Assembly (NCBI GenBank): GCA_022495995.1
Contig: JAFEMH010002594.1
Location: 186,001-250,000, forward strand
Direction: 5' to 3'
Source of the DNA: Adenophora triphylla var. japonica
Taxonomy: Eukaryota > Streptophyta > Magnoliopsida > Asterales > Campanulaceae
Length of the DNA: 64,000 nucleotides
Below are positions 1-10,816 of the stretch, in pieces. Both the position numbers and the translations under genes were made by a program. Below the pieces are notes generated by a model. The model was not told the DNA's origin. It saw only the letters and a program-made list of their open reading frames with translations, and did not search any database. Position 1 is the first letter of the stretch; every line of letters begins with the position of its first letter.

Positions 1-69
1 AACAAGAGATCTTTTAATGTTGGAGATTGGGTTTTGAGGAGTGTGGAGGTAACTGGAGCCAAGCCGGGT
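1..69 (+). pseudogene. Tat/Retand gypsy integrase C-terminal fragment, upstream half
   Basis: Frame 1 reads as the integrase tail motif FNVGDWVLR followed by AKPG, typical of the end of Tat-lineage Ty3/gypsy polyproteins. The reading frame is cut at the CGGGT at 65-69 by the insertion of a Tekay element and resumes without loss at 18349 (Y-T-K-L-N-E-K-W). The rest of this polyprotein lies left of the window. The lineage call rests on the short integrase tail and on the antisense gene and 3' layout further right. Confidence 0.8.
65..69. repeat. Target-site duplication CGGGT, left copy
   Basis: CGGGT precedes the terminal TG of the Tekay LTR at 70, and the same CGGGT follows its terminal CA (18342-18343) at 18344-18348. 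Removing the insert and one copy restores an open host reading frame, which confirms both borders. Confidence 0.95.
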
Positions 70-615
70 TGTGGGGCCTCCCCAACCCCGGGACCTATAA
101 ATTCGTTCCCCGATGGTAGGGTCCCCAAACATACTCATCTAAATTGAAACCATTTCATCAAACCATCTAATTTAAGTGAGGCTTTTAAGAAAGTTTTGAC
201 ATGATCTTCCTAAATGGAAGACTCAAGAAACCTGTTCAATATATTAACCTGCTTCCATTCTTTTTACATTGAAAAGGAAAGTTTACACCAATACATATTT
301 AACAACCACACCACATTATTTACAAACCATAGTTTGGAAATGTTTAGAAAAGTTATTTACAACCTTTTTCCCCAAAAGAATAACAACCGACATAAACCCT
401 CCTAGCAGAACGTACCCCGACAATCAAAAGACGATCCAACTGTGCCCCGGCCTCACCGATCCTGACCTCCTGTCTCAGCGGTATCTAAAAAAATTAAAGG
501 GAGACGGGGTGAGAAAGAATCTCAGTAAGCTATTATGCAAGCATCAAGATGCCAAATAAAATGCAACACATAAGCAAGTTGTTCCACGTCATAATTGAAA
601 TACCGTAAACACATT

Positions 616-711
616 ACATCCTCTTGGGAACACATCCTCTGGGGAACACATCCTCTTGGGAATACATCCTCTTGGGAACACATCCTCTTGGGAATACATC
701 CTCTTGGGAAT
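616..711. repeat. 16-bp minisatellite in Tekay LTR, six copies
   Basis: The unit is ACATCCTCTTGGGAAY, repeated head to tail with one- or two-base variants. The partner LTR carries seven units. Confidence 0.9.
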
Positions 712-1386
712 ACATTTATATTCACATTCAAGCACATACATTTACTTTAAATCACGTCCACACAATGATATAACAGTATATAACATGATTGAGTCAATAA
801 TAATCCATATATGCTCATAATCAATTCCATGATGTCGTGCAACAATTATTTCAAGCACCATATTACCATATAACAATTCGGAGGTAACCACGTAGAGGTA
901 CAATCACAGATACGTAGCCCTACGCATTCACAAAATCACATTACCCAACTTATACGCAAGTTCTATAATCAAATACCAAGTTTTATAACATTTGGTTCAA
1001 GTTTCATAATCGTCTCTCAAGCATTTTTGAGACATTATTTAAGGACCTTATAAATATCTTTTTGGCCCAATTCAAACTCCATTATTTAGTACTAAAGTTG
1101 TACTAAATACAGGATCAAAAAGTGTTTCAATCCGAGTTGTTTAGCCTAGGTTTCCAATGCCTCAAACATGGACCAAGGTCAGCATGTAAACAAGCTCACT
1201 CAAACTTGCCTTTCAAGCAACTTTGGGTCAATATTTAAAGCTATTGCCAATCTCTTTTTGGCCAATTCCAATTTCTACAATGTTGTACTAAACTTGTACT
1301 ACAAGTATAGTTAAAGAGTTATTATATCTATACTCACTAACCTAGGTTTAAAAGCTTGCAAAGGTGCTCACTCAATGCCATTTTGA

Positions 1387-1518
1387 GCACGAGTCGTGCA
1401 TGGCAGCACGAGTCGTGCAACTCCTCTGCACGACTGATTCCAAGGCCACGACTGGTGACCACGACTCCGTTTGCTTGGTCACGACTCGTGCTCATGAGCA
1501 CGAGTCGTGCTCCTCACC
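1387..1518. repeat. Cluster of odd palindromes in Tekay LTR, including one 30-bp perfect palindrome
   Basis: The 13-mer GCACGAGTCGTGC occurs at 1387-1399, 1406-1418 and again near 1498-1510, with half copies between. The segment 1480-1509 is a perfect 30-bp palindrome built from two such 13-mers around TCATGA. The counterpart in the other LTR near 17384-17413 has one mismatch (CATG for CGTG). Confidence 0.9.
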
Positions 1519-2424
1519 TGAAGCCACGGTTTGCAAAGAACTACAAAGAAGAACAAAGAACACACACCAACATCGGCTTTCTGAAATACTTCAGCTACTG
1601 CAAGGCCAAACTTCAGCAGTCTAAACACATAGTTTGGACCCTAAAATACTTCCTCTAGCACCACTAACATGCATACAACATGTTTAAACAACAATTATAA
1701 CCAAATCCACCCCAAGTATTTAAGCCATGGCATGGAAATTGTCAAGCTCTAACCAAACCAATTTCCTTTCCATTTACAAACCCCAGCCGATGTTTCCACT
1801 TCACATAAAACCTTCATAACTCATTAATAACATTATTAAACAAGCCATGAACAGTTATTGGGAAAGAAACATAACAACTTACTTGGAAAATATGAAAAAT
1901 AACTAGAAGCTTTGACCGGGTAGATGTACTCTACTCAACGCCGTGATCCAAAATCCGCGATTACTTTGAAGAACGGAGCAACGGAGAATTTTCTAGGATT
2001 TTTGGAAGAGTTTTAGGGTTTAAGGCTTTCTAGAATTCCATGGAAGAGAGAAGAGAACTGAGGGAACAAATGGCTTCTTAAGGAAGCCTTAAAAATAGGA
2101 TAAATATCAAAATTTTGCACTAAGCCCCCTTCAAGCATCCATGTCTACAATTAAACCCCTAAAGTTCTATCACTTTTATAACCTCTTTCTTTTAAAAATC
2201 AATTTATGATATCTCTCCCACTAAAATTCCCCACATAATTCAATTTAACATTATATAATAAAAATGAATTCTTACCATCATAAACACATAAACCATGGAC
2301 TAGCAAACCAATAATCATGTAATGAACCAAATTACCAATTAGTGCATCATATAAAATGAGATGCAACCCCACTCCCACGTGCTCCACGTGTGCCTAAACA
2401 GTGCCTATGGTTGGGGTCGTGACA

Positions 2425-2440
2425 CTCACTCCCCCTTAAG
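2425..2440 (-). other. Polypurine tract of the Tekay element
   Basis: The minus strand reads CTTAAGGGGGAGTGAG directly before the 3' LTR start TGTCACG. It would prime plus-strand synthesis. Confidence 0.85.
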
Positions 2441-2463
2441 AAAATTCGTCCCGAATTTAACGT

Positions 2464-5400
2464 TCACTTACCAGAATGCTCAAATAGACTCGGATACTTC
2501 TCCCTCATTTCTGATTCTAATTCCCACGTGGCTTTCTCTATAGTGTGATTCCTCCATAATATCTTAACTACGGGGATGCTCTTGGTACGCAATTCCTTAA
2601 CTTGTCGCTCCAAAATCCTCAATGGAACTTCAACATAAGTCATATCCGCTCTGACATCATCGGGAGGCGAGCTCAATATATGGGAAGAGTCATGGCAATA
2701 CTTCCAAAGCATGGATACGTGGAATACATTATGAAGTGAAGATAAAGATGTAGGGGGAGCCAAACGGTATGCTAACTCACCCACCCTCTCTAGAATCTCA
2801 AACGGTCCAATGAATCTCGGTGCTAGTTTTCCTTTATTGCCAAATCTTTTAATACCCGTTCTTGGCGAAATCTTCAAGAATACGGAGTCACCCACCTGAA
2901 ATGATAGTTCCCTTCTTCTCGTGTCCGCATAACTCTTCTGTCGACTTTGAGCTGTCTTTAACCTGTCACGTATCACCTTTATCTTCTCAGTTGAATCTCT
3001 CACGAAGTCCGGACCCCAAAGTCTTGCCTCGCCAACTTCATCCCAACAAATTGGAGACCGACATTTCCTTCCGTATAATGCCTCATAGGGTGCCATTTCT
3101 ATACTGGATTGATAACTGTTATTGTAGGCGAACTCCACAAGAGGTAAATGATCTTCCCATGATGCTTGAAAATTCATCACACATGCTCGGAGCATATCCT
3201 CAAGAATTTGAATAGTTCTCTCCGTTTGTCCATCGGTCTGAGGATGAAATGCGGTACTGAAACTCAACTTTGACCCCAATGCTTCATGTAATGCTCTCCA
3301 AAACTGGGAGGTGAACCGAGGATCTCTATCTGACACAATGGTAACCGGTACTCCATGTAATCTCACAATTTCTCGGATGTACAACTGAGCCAAATTTTCT
3401 AAGGAATATTTGATTGAAACAGGTAGAAAATGTGCAGACTTGGTTAACCGATCTACAATTACCCATATCGCGTCCATCTTCTTAGGCGTAGGAGGCAATC
3501 CCATAACAAAATCCATCGAAATGCCTTCTCATTTCCACTCAGGAATCTCCAATGGTTGGAGCAATCCCGCAGGTCATTGATGCTCCGCTTTAATTTGTTG
3601 ACATGTTAGGCACTTGGACACAAACTCGGCAATTTCCTTCTTCATCCCATTCCACCAATACCCCCTCTTCAAATCTTGATACATTTTAGTACTCCCGTGG
3701 TGAACAGCAAACTTGTACTTGTGACCCTCTTCTAACACTTGTCTTTTGATCTCCGGAGATGAAGGAACACAAATTCGACCCCTGAAAGTTAAAATCCCCT
3801 CTTGATTCACTGAGAATTCACTCGTCTTTCCATCTTGTAACTTTTCCCGAATCTTCTTCAATTCCTCGTCATTTTGTTGAGCTTCCAAAAGATTTCCGTA
3901 TATAGTTGGAATGGCTCTAACATTCGCAAATAACAAGTGACTCTTCACTTCCCGAGATCTCAAAGATGATAGATGAGCCTTATGGCTGATTGCATCCGCT
4001 ACCACATTAGCTTTCCCCGAATGGTACGAGATGACGCAGTCATAATCCTTCAGGAGCTCTAACCATCGCCTCTGTCTGTTGTTTAGCTCCTTCTGGGTGA
4101 ACAAGTACTTTAAACTCTTGTGATCCGTGAATATCTCAAATTTAGCTCCATATAGGTAATGTTTCCACTTGTGTAACGCAAAGATAATAGCTGCTAGCTC
4201 CGAGTCGTGAGTGGGATAATTTTGCTCCGCTGGTGATAGTTTTTGTGAAGCATACGCAATGACTTTTCCCCTTTGCATCAAAACACACCCCAATCCCTCT
4301 TTAGAAGCATCACTGAAAATGACAAAATCCTCGCAACCGTCTGGCAAGGTAAGGATCGGAGCCGATGTCAATCTCCTCTTTAATTCATTAAAGCTAGCCT
4401 CACACTTCTCATCCCACACAAAAGGAACCTCCTTCCTAGTCAACCGGGTCAATGGAGTTGCAATCCGTGAAAACCCCTCAATAAATCTCCAGTAATATCC
4501 CGCTAAGCCGAAGAAACTGCGAACCTCTGTAATTGTAGACGGCTGCTTCCAGTTGACTACTGCCTCAATCTTCGCAGGATCTACGGTAATCCCCTCACGT
4601 GATAAAACATGGCCAAGAAAAGAAATCCTCTCAAGCCAAAACTCACATTTGTTGAATTTGGCAAACAACTGTTTCTCAAGAAGCACGAATAGCACAGTTC
4701 TCAAATGCTCCTCATGTTCTTCCCGTGATTTGGAGTATACCAAGATGTCGTCAATAAAAACCACCACAAAATTGTCAAGATAAGGTTTGAAAATCCGGTT
4801 CATCATATCCATAAACACAGCTGGGGTGTTGGTCAACCCAAAAGGCATCACAAGGAATTTATAGTGTCCATACCTCGTCCTAAACGCAGTTTTAGGGATA
4901 TCCTCCGCTTTAATCTTCAATTGGTGATAACCACTCCGCAAATCCAACTTGGAGTAAATAACCGAACCCTGGAGTTGATCGAAGAGATCATCAATGTGAG
5001 GCAACGGATACTTGTTCTTGATAGTGGCTTGGTTCAACAACCTATAACCAATACACAATCGCAGCGTACCATCCTTCTTTCTAACAAATAACACTGGCGC
5101 TCCCCAGGGTGACACACTAGGACGGATGAAACCCCTATCAAGAAGCTCTTGTAACTGGACTTTCAATTCTTTAAGTTCCGCTGGAGCCATTCTATACGGG
5201 GCCTTAAATATAGGTGAGGTACCCGATACAAGATCAATACAGAACTCTATCTCTCTATCAGGATGCATAGCATACTCTTCTGAAAACACATCACCGAATT
5301 CATTCACAACAGGCACTTGGGACAACTCGGAAGATTTCTTACGAACATCAACCGCATAAGCCAAATAACCCTCACACCCTTTTGACAACAACTTCCTAGC

Positions 5401-6066
5401 TTTTAATGCAGAGATCACATTTATACCAAACAATGATTTATCAGCATCAAAAACAAATATAGGCACATTAGGCATAGAAAAGGTGACGGGCTTCTTGCGA
5501 TAATCCACCAAGGCATGACAATAGCTTAACCAATCCATGCCTAAGATAACATCAAAGTCCCGGATTGGTAACTCTACCAAATCCACGGGCAACACATGAC
5601 CACATATAAGCACTTCACAATCATGATATATTAGAGAAGATTCGAGGCACTCTCCAACGGGAGTAGACACCTCCAACACATAGGGCAACAACATCTTGGG
5701 CATTTTATGCAATGTGAATGCAAAATGAGATGAAACATACGAATGAGACGACCCAGGGTCGATAAGGACACGAGCCCTGACCCCTGAGACAGGTACAATA
5801 CCTCTAATAACTGCTGACGGATCTACTTCGCCACGACCTAGGGCAAATACCCTACCCGGGACTCTCTCCTTAGGTTTTCCTTCCACGTCCCTCTTAACAC
5901 CACTCCTTGGTTGCACCCCCTGCGGTCTGCCCCCCGCAGCCTGACTCCGGATAAGCCTTGGACAATCTCTCCTATAATGTCCCATTTCACCGCAACTAGT
6001 ACACTTTCCTTGCTTGGCCCAACAATTTTCTTCCACATGTCCACCATTCTTACACCAATTACACAT
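2464..6066 (-). pseudogene. Tekay zinc knuckle-protease-RT-RNase H-integrase-chromodomain, interrupted by two TGA codons
   Basis: Domains in order are two CCHC-like knuckles ([14 protein letters not shown] and [14 protein letters not shown]), protease active site [11 protein letters not shown] core with [12 protein letters not shown], RNase H with [11 protein letters not shown] and [10 protein letters not shown], integrase HHCC zinc finger ending CLTCQQIK, integrase core with VDRLTKSAHF, SDRDPRFTS and QTDGQTERT, and a terminal chromodomain (YVEVPLRILERQ...ILWRNHTIEKATWE). Frame is constant from 6066 to 2464, but TGA codons at 3576-3574 and 3531-3529 split the integrase between zinc finger and core. 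Both are consistent with C-to-T decay of methylated DNA. RT and RNase H look complete. Confidence 0.95.
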
Positions 6067-6082
6067 AATACCAACTTTATTG

Positions 6083-6931
6083 GTGTCGGACGAGAAGAAC
6101 CACTAACACTTCCTCCTTTAGCACCTCCAAGATTTGGAGCTTTTGGTTGCCCCCGATGTTGACCTGATCCCTGACCTGAGAACTTGGACCTGAATCCTCC
6201 ACCTTCATGCTTGCCTTTGTGTTCTTTAATATCATTCTCAATTCTGTAAGCCATGTTTACTGCCGCCTGATACGTAGGGAAGTCATGAGTCAATAGTTAT
6301 TTCCTGAATTCTATCCTCAATCCCTTCACGAACCGATAAACTCTTCTTTGCTCCTCCGGTATAAGATGAGGACAATATCTTGCCAATTCGGTAAACTTCG
6401 ATGAATACTGAGCCACGGACATTGTTCCTTGTTCCAGCTTTAGGAATTCCACTTCTTTCTTGTCTCTTGTCACCATGGGTATGAAATGCTCCCTAAAACT
6501 CCGAGTAAAGTTATTCCATGTCTGTGGAGTATGATCTCTTTCCCAACTTTCCCTGAGTATTTGCCACCAATGCTCGGCTGGCCCCTCGAGTTTGAATACT
6601 GTACAATGAACCTTCTCCTCATCTGAGCTTCCCATTGCCACAAAAATCTTCTCCATCGCTTCCAACCACCTCTCCGCTTTAACCGTATCCGGGTCTCCGT
6701 TGTAACTGGGTGGAGTCAACTTAACAAACTTTTCCAATCCATGAGCTTGTCTTCCCTCTTGTTGTTGTTGTTGACCTTGGCTCTGAGCTGCCATACCCTG
6801 AATAAAAGACCGGAACATTTCATCAATTCCACATTCGGATCCCCTCCGGATCCCCCCGCATCTGGATCTCCTTCCACCCTTTGCTGTCCTTTACCAGTAT
6901 CAGCCATCACACAATTCCCTGCATCAAACAC
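6083..6931 (-). pseudogene. Tekay gag, broken
   Basis: The capsid-type region contains KFVKLTPPSYNGDPD, AERWLEAMEKIF, a Q-W-W-x-I-type core and the EYSSKF-like motif AQYSSKFTEL. The likely start is the ATG near 6907 in another frame (MADTGKGQQRVEG), so there is a frameshift near 6825-6840. An in-frame TAA follows LRIEFRK at about 6294-6299, and the frame reopens at 6293 (THDFPTYQAAVNMAYRIE). A second frameshift lies between about 6066 and 6100, just before the zinc knuckle. The zinc knuckles and pol follow in a third frame. Confidence 0.9.
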
Positions 6932-6991
6932 TCGACGTCAGACATCACACTCCCCCTTAGACTCGACTTTTACCCTTGACATCTAACCTTA

Positions 6992-7003
6992 GCTCTGATA
7001 CCA
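6992..7003 (-). other. Primer binding site (tRNA-iMet type)
   Basis: The minus strand reads TGGTATCAGAGC two bases inside the 5' LTR. This is the standard complement of the initiator-methionine tRNA 3' end used by many plant LTR elements. Confidence 0.9.
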
Positions 7004-7551
7004 ACTGTGGGGCCTCCCCAACCCCGGGACCTATAAATTCGTGCCCCGATGGTAGGGTCCCCAAACATACTCATCTAAATCGAAACCATTTCATCAAACC
7101 ATCTAAGTTAAGTGAGGCTTTTAAGAAAGTTTTGACATGATCTTCCTAAATGGAAGACTCAAGAAACTTGTTCAATATATTAACCTGCTTCCATTCTTTT
7201 TACATTGAAAAGGAAAGTTTACACCAATACATATTTAACAACCACACCACATTATTTACAAACCATATTTTGGAAATGTTTAGAAAAGTTATTTACAACC
7301 TTTTTCCCCAAAAGAATAACAACCGACATAAAACCTCCTAGCAGAACGTACCCCGACAATCAAAAGACGATCCAACTGTGCCCCGGCCTCACCGATCCTG
7401 ACCTCCTGTCTCAGCGGTATCTAAAAAAATTAAAGGGAGACGGGGTGAGAAAGAATCTCAGTAAGCTATTATGCATACAGCAAGATGCCAAATAAAATGC
7501 AACACGTAAGCAAGTTGTTCCATGTCATAATTGGAATACCGTAAACACATT

Positions 7552-7663
7552 ACATCCTCTTGGGAACACATCCTCTGGGGAACACATCCTCTTGGGAATA
7601 CATCCTCTTCGGAACACATCCTCTTGAGAATACATCCTCTTGGGAATACATCCTCTTGGGAAT
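7552..7663. repeat. 16-bp minisatellite in the split Tekay LTR, seven copies
   Basis: Same unit as 616-711 with one additional copy and a few private substitutions. This shows a copy-number change since insertion or at reverse transcription. Confidence 0.9.
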
Positions 7664-7710
7664 ACATTTATATTCACATTCAAGCACATACATTTACTTG
7701 AAATCACGTC

Positions 7711-7715
7711 CACAC
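7711..7715. repeat. Target-site duplication CACAC, left copy
   Basis: CACAC precedes the TG at 7716, and CACAC at 16661-16665 follows the CA at 16659-16660. The undisturbed LTR has a single CACAC at the equivalent place (near 750). Confidence 0.93.
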
Positions 7716-8774
7716 TGTGAGCACCCCAACCCGGGACCTAACGCGTGTCCCGAGCTCGAGGAGCTCAAACTAAGAAAACCCATCTTAATTTTTAAAAACT
7801 TCTTTTATTCCATATTTAAAAGAAAATCAATTCTCAAATCTCCAAAATAAAATTAGCTGATAATATCTCCACTCGAAGGAATTTAAACAAATACTTCAAT
7901 AACCATACTTGACTAATTACATTGAAAACCCCAAAATAACTTTGTTTACAAAAGAGTTTATGTACAACTTTTTAAAAGAGTAATACTTAATAAATACTCC
8001 CAAACAACCAACTCCTATACTTAACCTGACAAGCCCCAAAAGCAACAGTCCACAATTTTATCCCCGACCTCACTGGTTCAGGTCACCTGTCTCAGCACAA
8101 TCTAAAGCAGTAAAAGGGAAGGGGTGAGAATAAATCTCAATAAGCTATTATGAATGCAGCAAGATGCCAAACAAGATGCAATACATAGCATGGTAGCACG
8201 TAACACATTATGAAAGCGGTAAAACCCTTACGTTACCTCATTTTACCTTTCCCGTCTGAACAATAAGTCGTACAACGTGGGAGTGAAACTCCTCTCTTTG
8301 GTGAACTGCCTCCAGCACATTCACCGCTTATAGGACTCATACTCCAGAGATCCATATAAGAAAATCAGATACTAAATCAGAGAATCCAACAATAATACTG
8401 CTATACGCCAAAGCTTTTGGCTTAATACGAAGCATTCCCCTAATCACCAAATCGCAGCGCACTGTAAGGCTTTTGGCTCAATACGGTAGCACACCCACTC
8501 TGTGGCCACAGAGGGGAGAGGTCACAGGTATAATGAACCTTCAATCACTTATAGAAGAAATCAATAATTGATTGAATTCCATTATACCCCCTGAATCACA
8601 TATATACGTTCAAGCACATAATAGATACTTGAAATAAATCCACAAAAAGGGATAATAATATAACAACATGGTAAAATATACTCATGTTACATCAATACCA
8701 TAGTGCAACATTCATTTAATACACTATGCATAATACCATCAATGAATATGAATTCAATTAAGGCAACAATATAA

Positions 8775-8995
8775 CCACATAATCCACACCGGGATACAAT
8801 ATAATCAACGTGCCAGATAATCCACAATTGGGATACAATATATCAATATACCAAATAATTCACACCGGGATACAATAAAATCAACATGCCAGATAATCCA
8901 CAATTGGGATACAATACAACCATATACCAAATAATCCATACTTGTGATACAACATAACCATACCAAATAATCCCCACTTGGGATACAATGTCACA
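8775..8995. repeat. Tandem repeat tract in LTR (28-30-bp units, paired into ~58 bp)
   Basis: Units contain ATAATCCACAMYKGGGATAC followed by AATA and short variable sequence. Alternating ACCGGG and ATTGGG versions form a higher-order pair. The same tract is at about 14636-14860 in the other LTR. Confidence 0.85.
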
Positions 8996-9383
8996 ATGTG
9001 ATACATACACATTTCCAATTAGCTCAATAGTGAAACCTATAGTTTCTACACTATTTCAAACTAATCCTCAAAGGTATGGAAGCAAGTAAGGTCACCATGT
9101 ACCCTAAACCATTTCTACTAAGTCATTATAAAACCTTGAAATATCTTAATAAAAGTTTAAGATCAAATTCCCAAGTTTGAACCCCTTCGAAGAATTTACG
9201 AATCAAGTTTATCATCCGTTTTCCGAACAATATTTAAACTACTTCCACAATTCCATTTTGATCAATTAAGATGTCATCGTGTAGCCAAAGTATTCTACTT
9301 TAATCTAGGTTAAAGATTTTTCATTTTGGTTCTAGTTTGATTAGATTTAAATAGCTCCAAGACAGTTCAATGTCACCAGGCCA

Positions 9384-9533
9384 GGGCACGACTCGTGCCC
9401 TTGGGCACGACTCGTGCCCATTTGGCCTTCCTCAGAATCATGCGTCCCCACTAGGCACGACTTCCCTTTAATCCTTGTCACGACTCGTCCCCAAACAAGG
9501 CACGACTCGTTCCACGGGGCACGACTCGTGCCC
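9384..9533. repeat. Palindrome cluster in nested LTR
   Basis: The 17-mer GGGCACGACTCGTGCCC (8-bp arms around a central C) occurs at 9384-9400, 9403-9419 and 9517-9533, with several partial copies between. The counterpart lies at about 15249-15400. The core CACGAsTCGTG is the same as in the unrelated-length LTR of the outer Tekay element. Confidence 0.88.
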
Positions 9534-10801
9534 TGAACCCAGAATTCAGAACAGGCCTAAAATCCTTCAAGAAAACCAAATCAAATTGTCCCCCAAACTA
9601 AATTTCCTTTGTTTTATGAACCTAGAATGCTTGCTAAACTTCCTAATATCATTTTCATTTAAACCCAAAGTAATATTCAATTTAGTACTCCAATGATAAC
9701 ATAAGACCAACCTAAGTCCTTTACAATTTGATTTTTTCCCCAATTCACTACCACATTTCAAGTTAAACTCTCTTAATCTAACCAAACACACTTTCTTACT
9801 CTCTTGGTCAACTTCTATGAACCAAAACATCCTTCTATAACATTAACAAAATTTCTAAACTTCAAGAAGGTTTCTATATCATCAAAACCCATTATAACAA
9901 CAACAATAACAACAATAGCTCATGAGCATTTAAGGAAGGGAAAGTCATAATAACTCACACCATTAAAGTCTACCCAATCCTCTTCTACTTCTTTCAACCC
10001 CATTTAGATATACTCCTAACATCTTACACTTATTGTAACCTCATTACTTCAACTTAGATCATCATCCCATAGCTAAAAATCAATTAAACCTTGAATAATC
10101 AAATAACATTATTCAAATACACCAAAATCCTTTTCCTTTTCACAAATTGTTCATTAACACATAAAATGACAATTATTAGAAGGGAGTCATAATAACTTAC
10201 TTAGTAAATATGAGATGGATTAAGGATCTTCTTAGCTTGATGTGTTCCTCTCTTCACCCCGAACACGGAAGTACGATCGGATTGCCAATTGGAGAGGAAT
10301 TGCTTGCTCTAGGAACTTGGAAGTGAAGGTCTTCAAGAAGTAGTTTCCATGGGGAATTATGGGAGGAGTAAGAAGAAGATGATGGAGGAGGTGAATGAGA
10401 AGTGTAGGGGAAGTATGGGAGGAGTATGGGGGGTGTTGACTTAAGGGGAAAGAAGTGAGGAGTTTAAGGAGAGAAAAATGGCCCCCCATGACAAATCAAT
10501 TAAAATCTTACCATTTCTACATTCAAGCCCCTAATGTTTGAGAAATGAATTTAGACTCTTTTACTACCTTCCTCTACACAAGGAAAACCTACTACTCACA
10601 TTTTATTTATTTTTTAATTACTATACTTCAATGAGATAATTTAATTTATTCCCTTTTTATCTCAAGGCTTTAGAACTATCTCCTAACTATATCAACTTAA
10701 CATAAACATTAAAGGTATAGAATAAGCATATAAAGTTAACATTAATATTAGAAGCATGTAATATGATACTAAAATTAGTGCCTAGGGTTAGGGTCGTTAC
10801 A

Positions 10802-10816
10802 CTCACTCCCCCTTAA
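10802..10816 (-). other. Polypurine tract of nested element
   Basis: The minus strand shows AAGGGGGAGTGAG abutting the LTR. The same tract is used by the surrounding Tekay element. Confidence 0.82.

Larger units (their letters stand above)
70..2424 (-). repeat. 3' LTR of the Tekay element
   Basis: On the + strand it runs from TGTGGGGCC to GTCGTGACA, and on the minus strand it starts TGTCACGACC. It matches 7006-7715 plus 16666-18343, which is the other LTR split by an insertion. It contains a 16-bp minisatellite (616-711) and a palindrome cluster (1387-1515). The right LTR has an extra segment near 18066-18090 that this copy lacks. Confidence 0.93.
7716..10801 (-). repeat. 3' LTR of nested Tekay-like element
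   Basis: It runs TGTGAGCACC to GTCGTTACA on the + strand and is closely similar to 13570-16660, differing by scattered substitutions and small indels (for example around 8560-8600, 9640-9700 and 10090). It contains a 28-30-bp repeat tract and a palindrome cluster. Confidence 0.92.
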
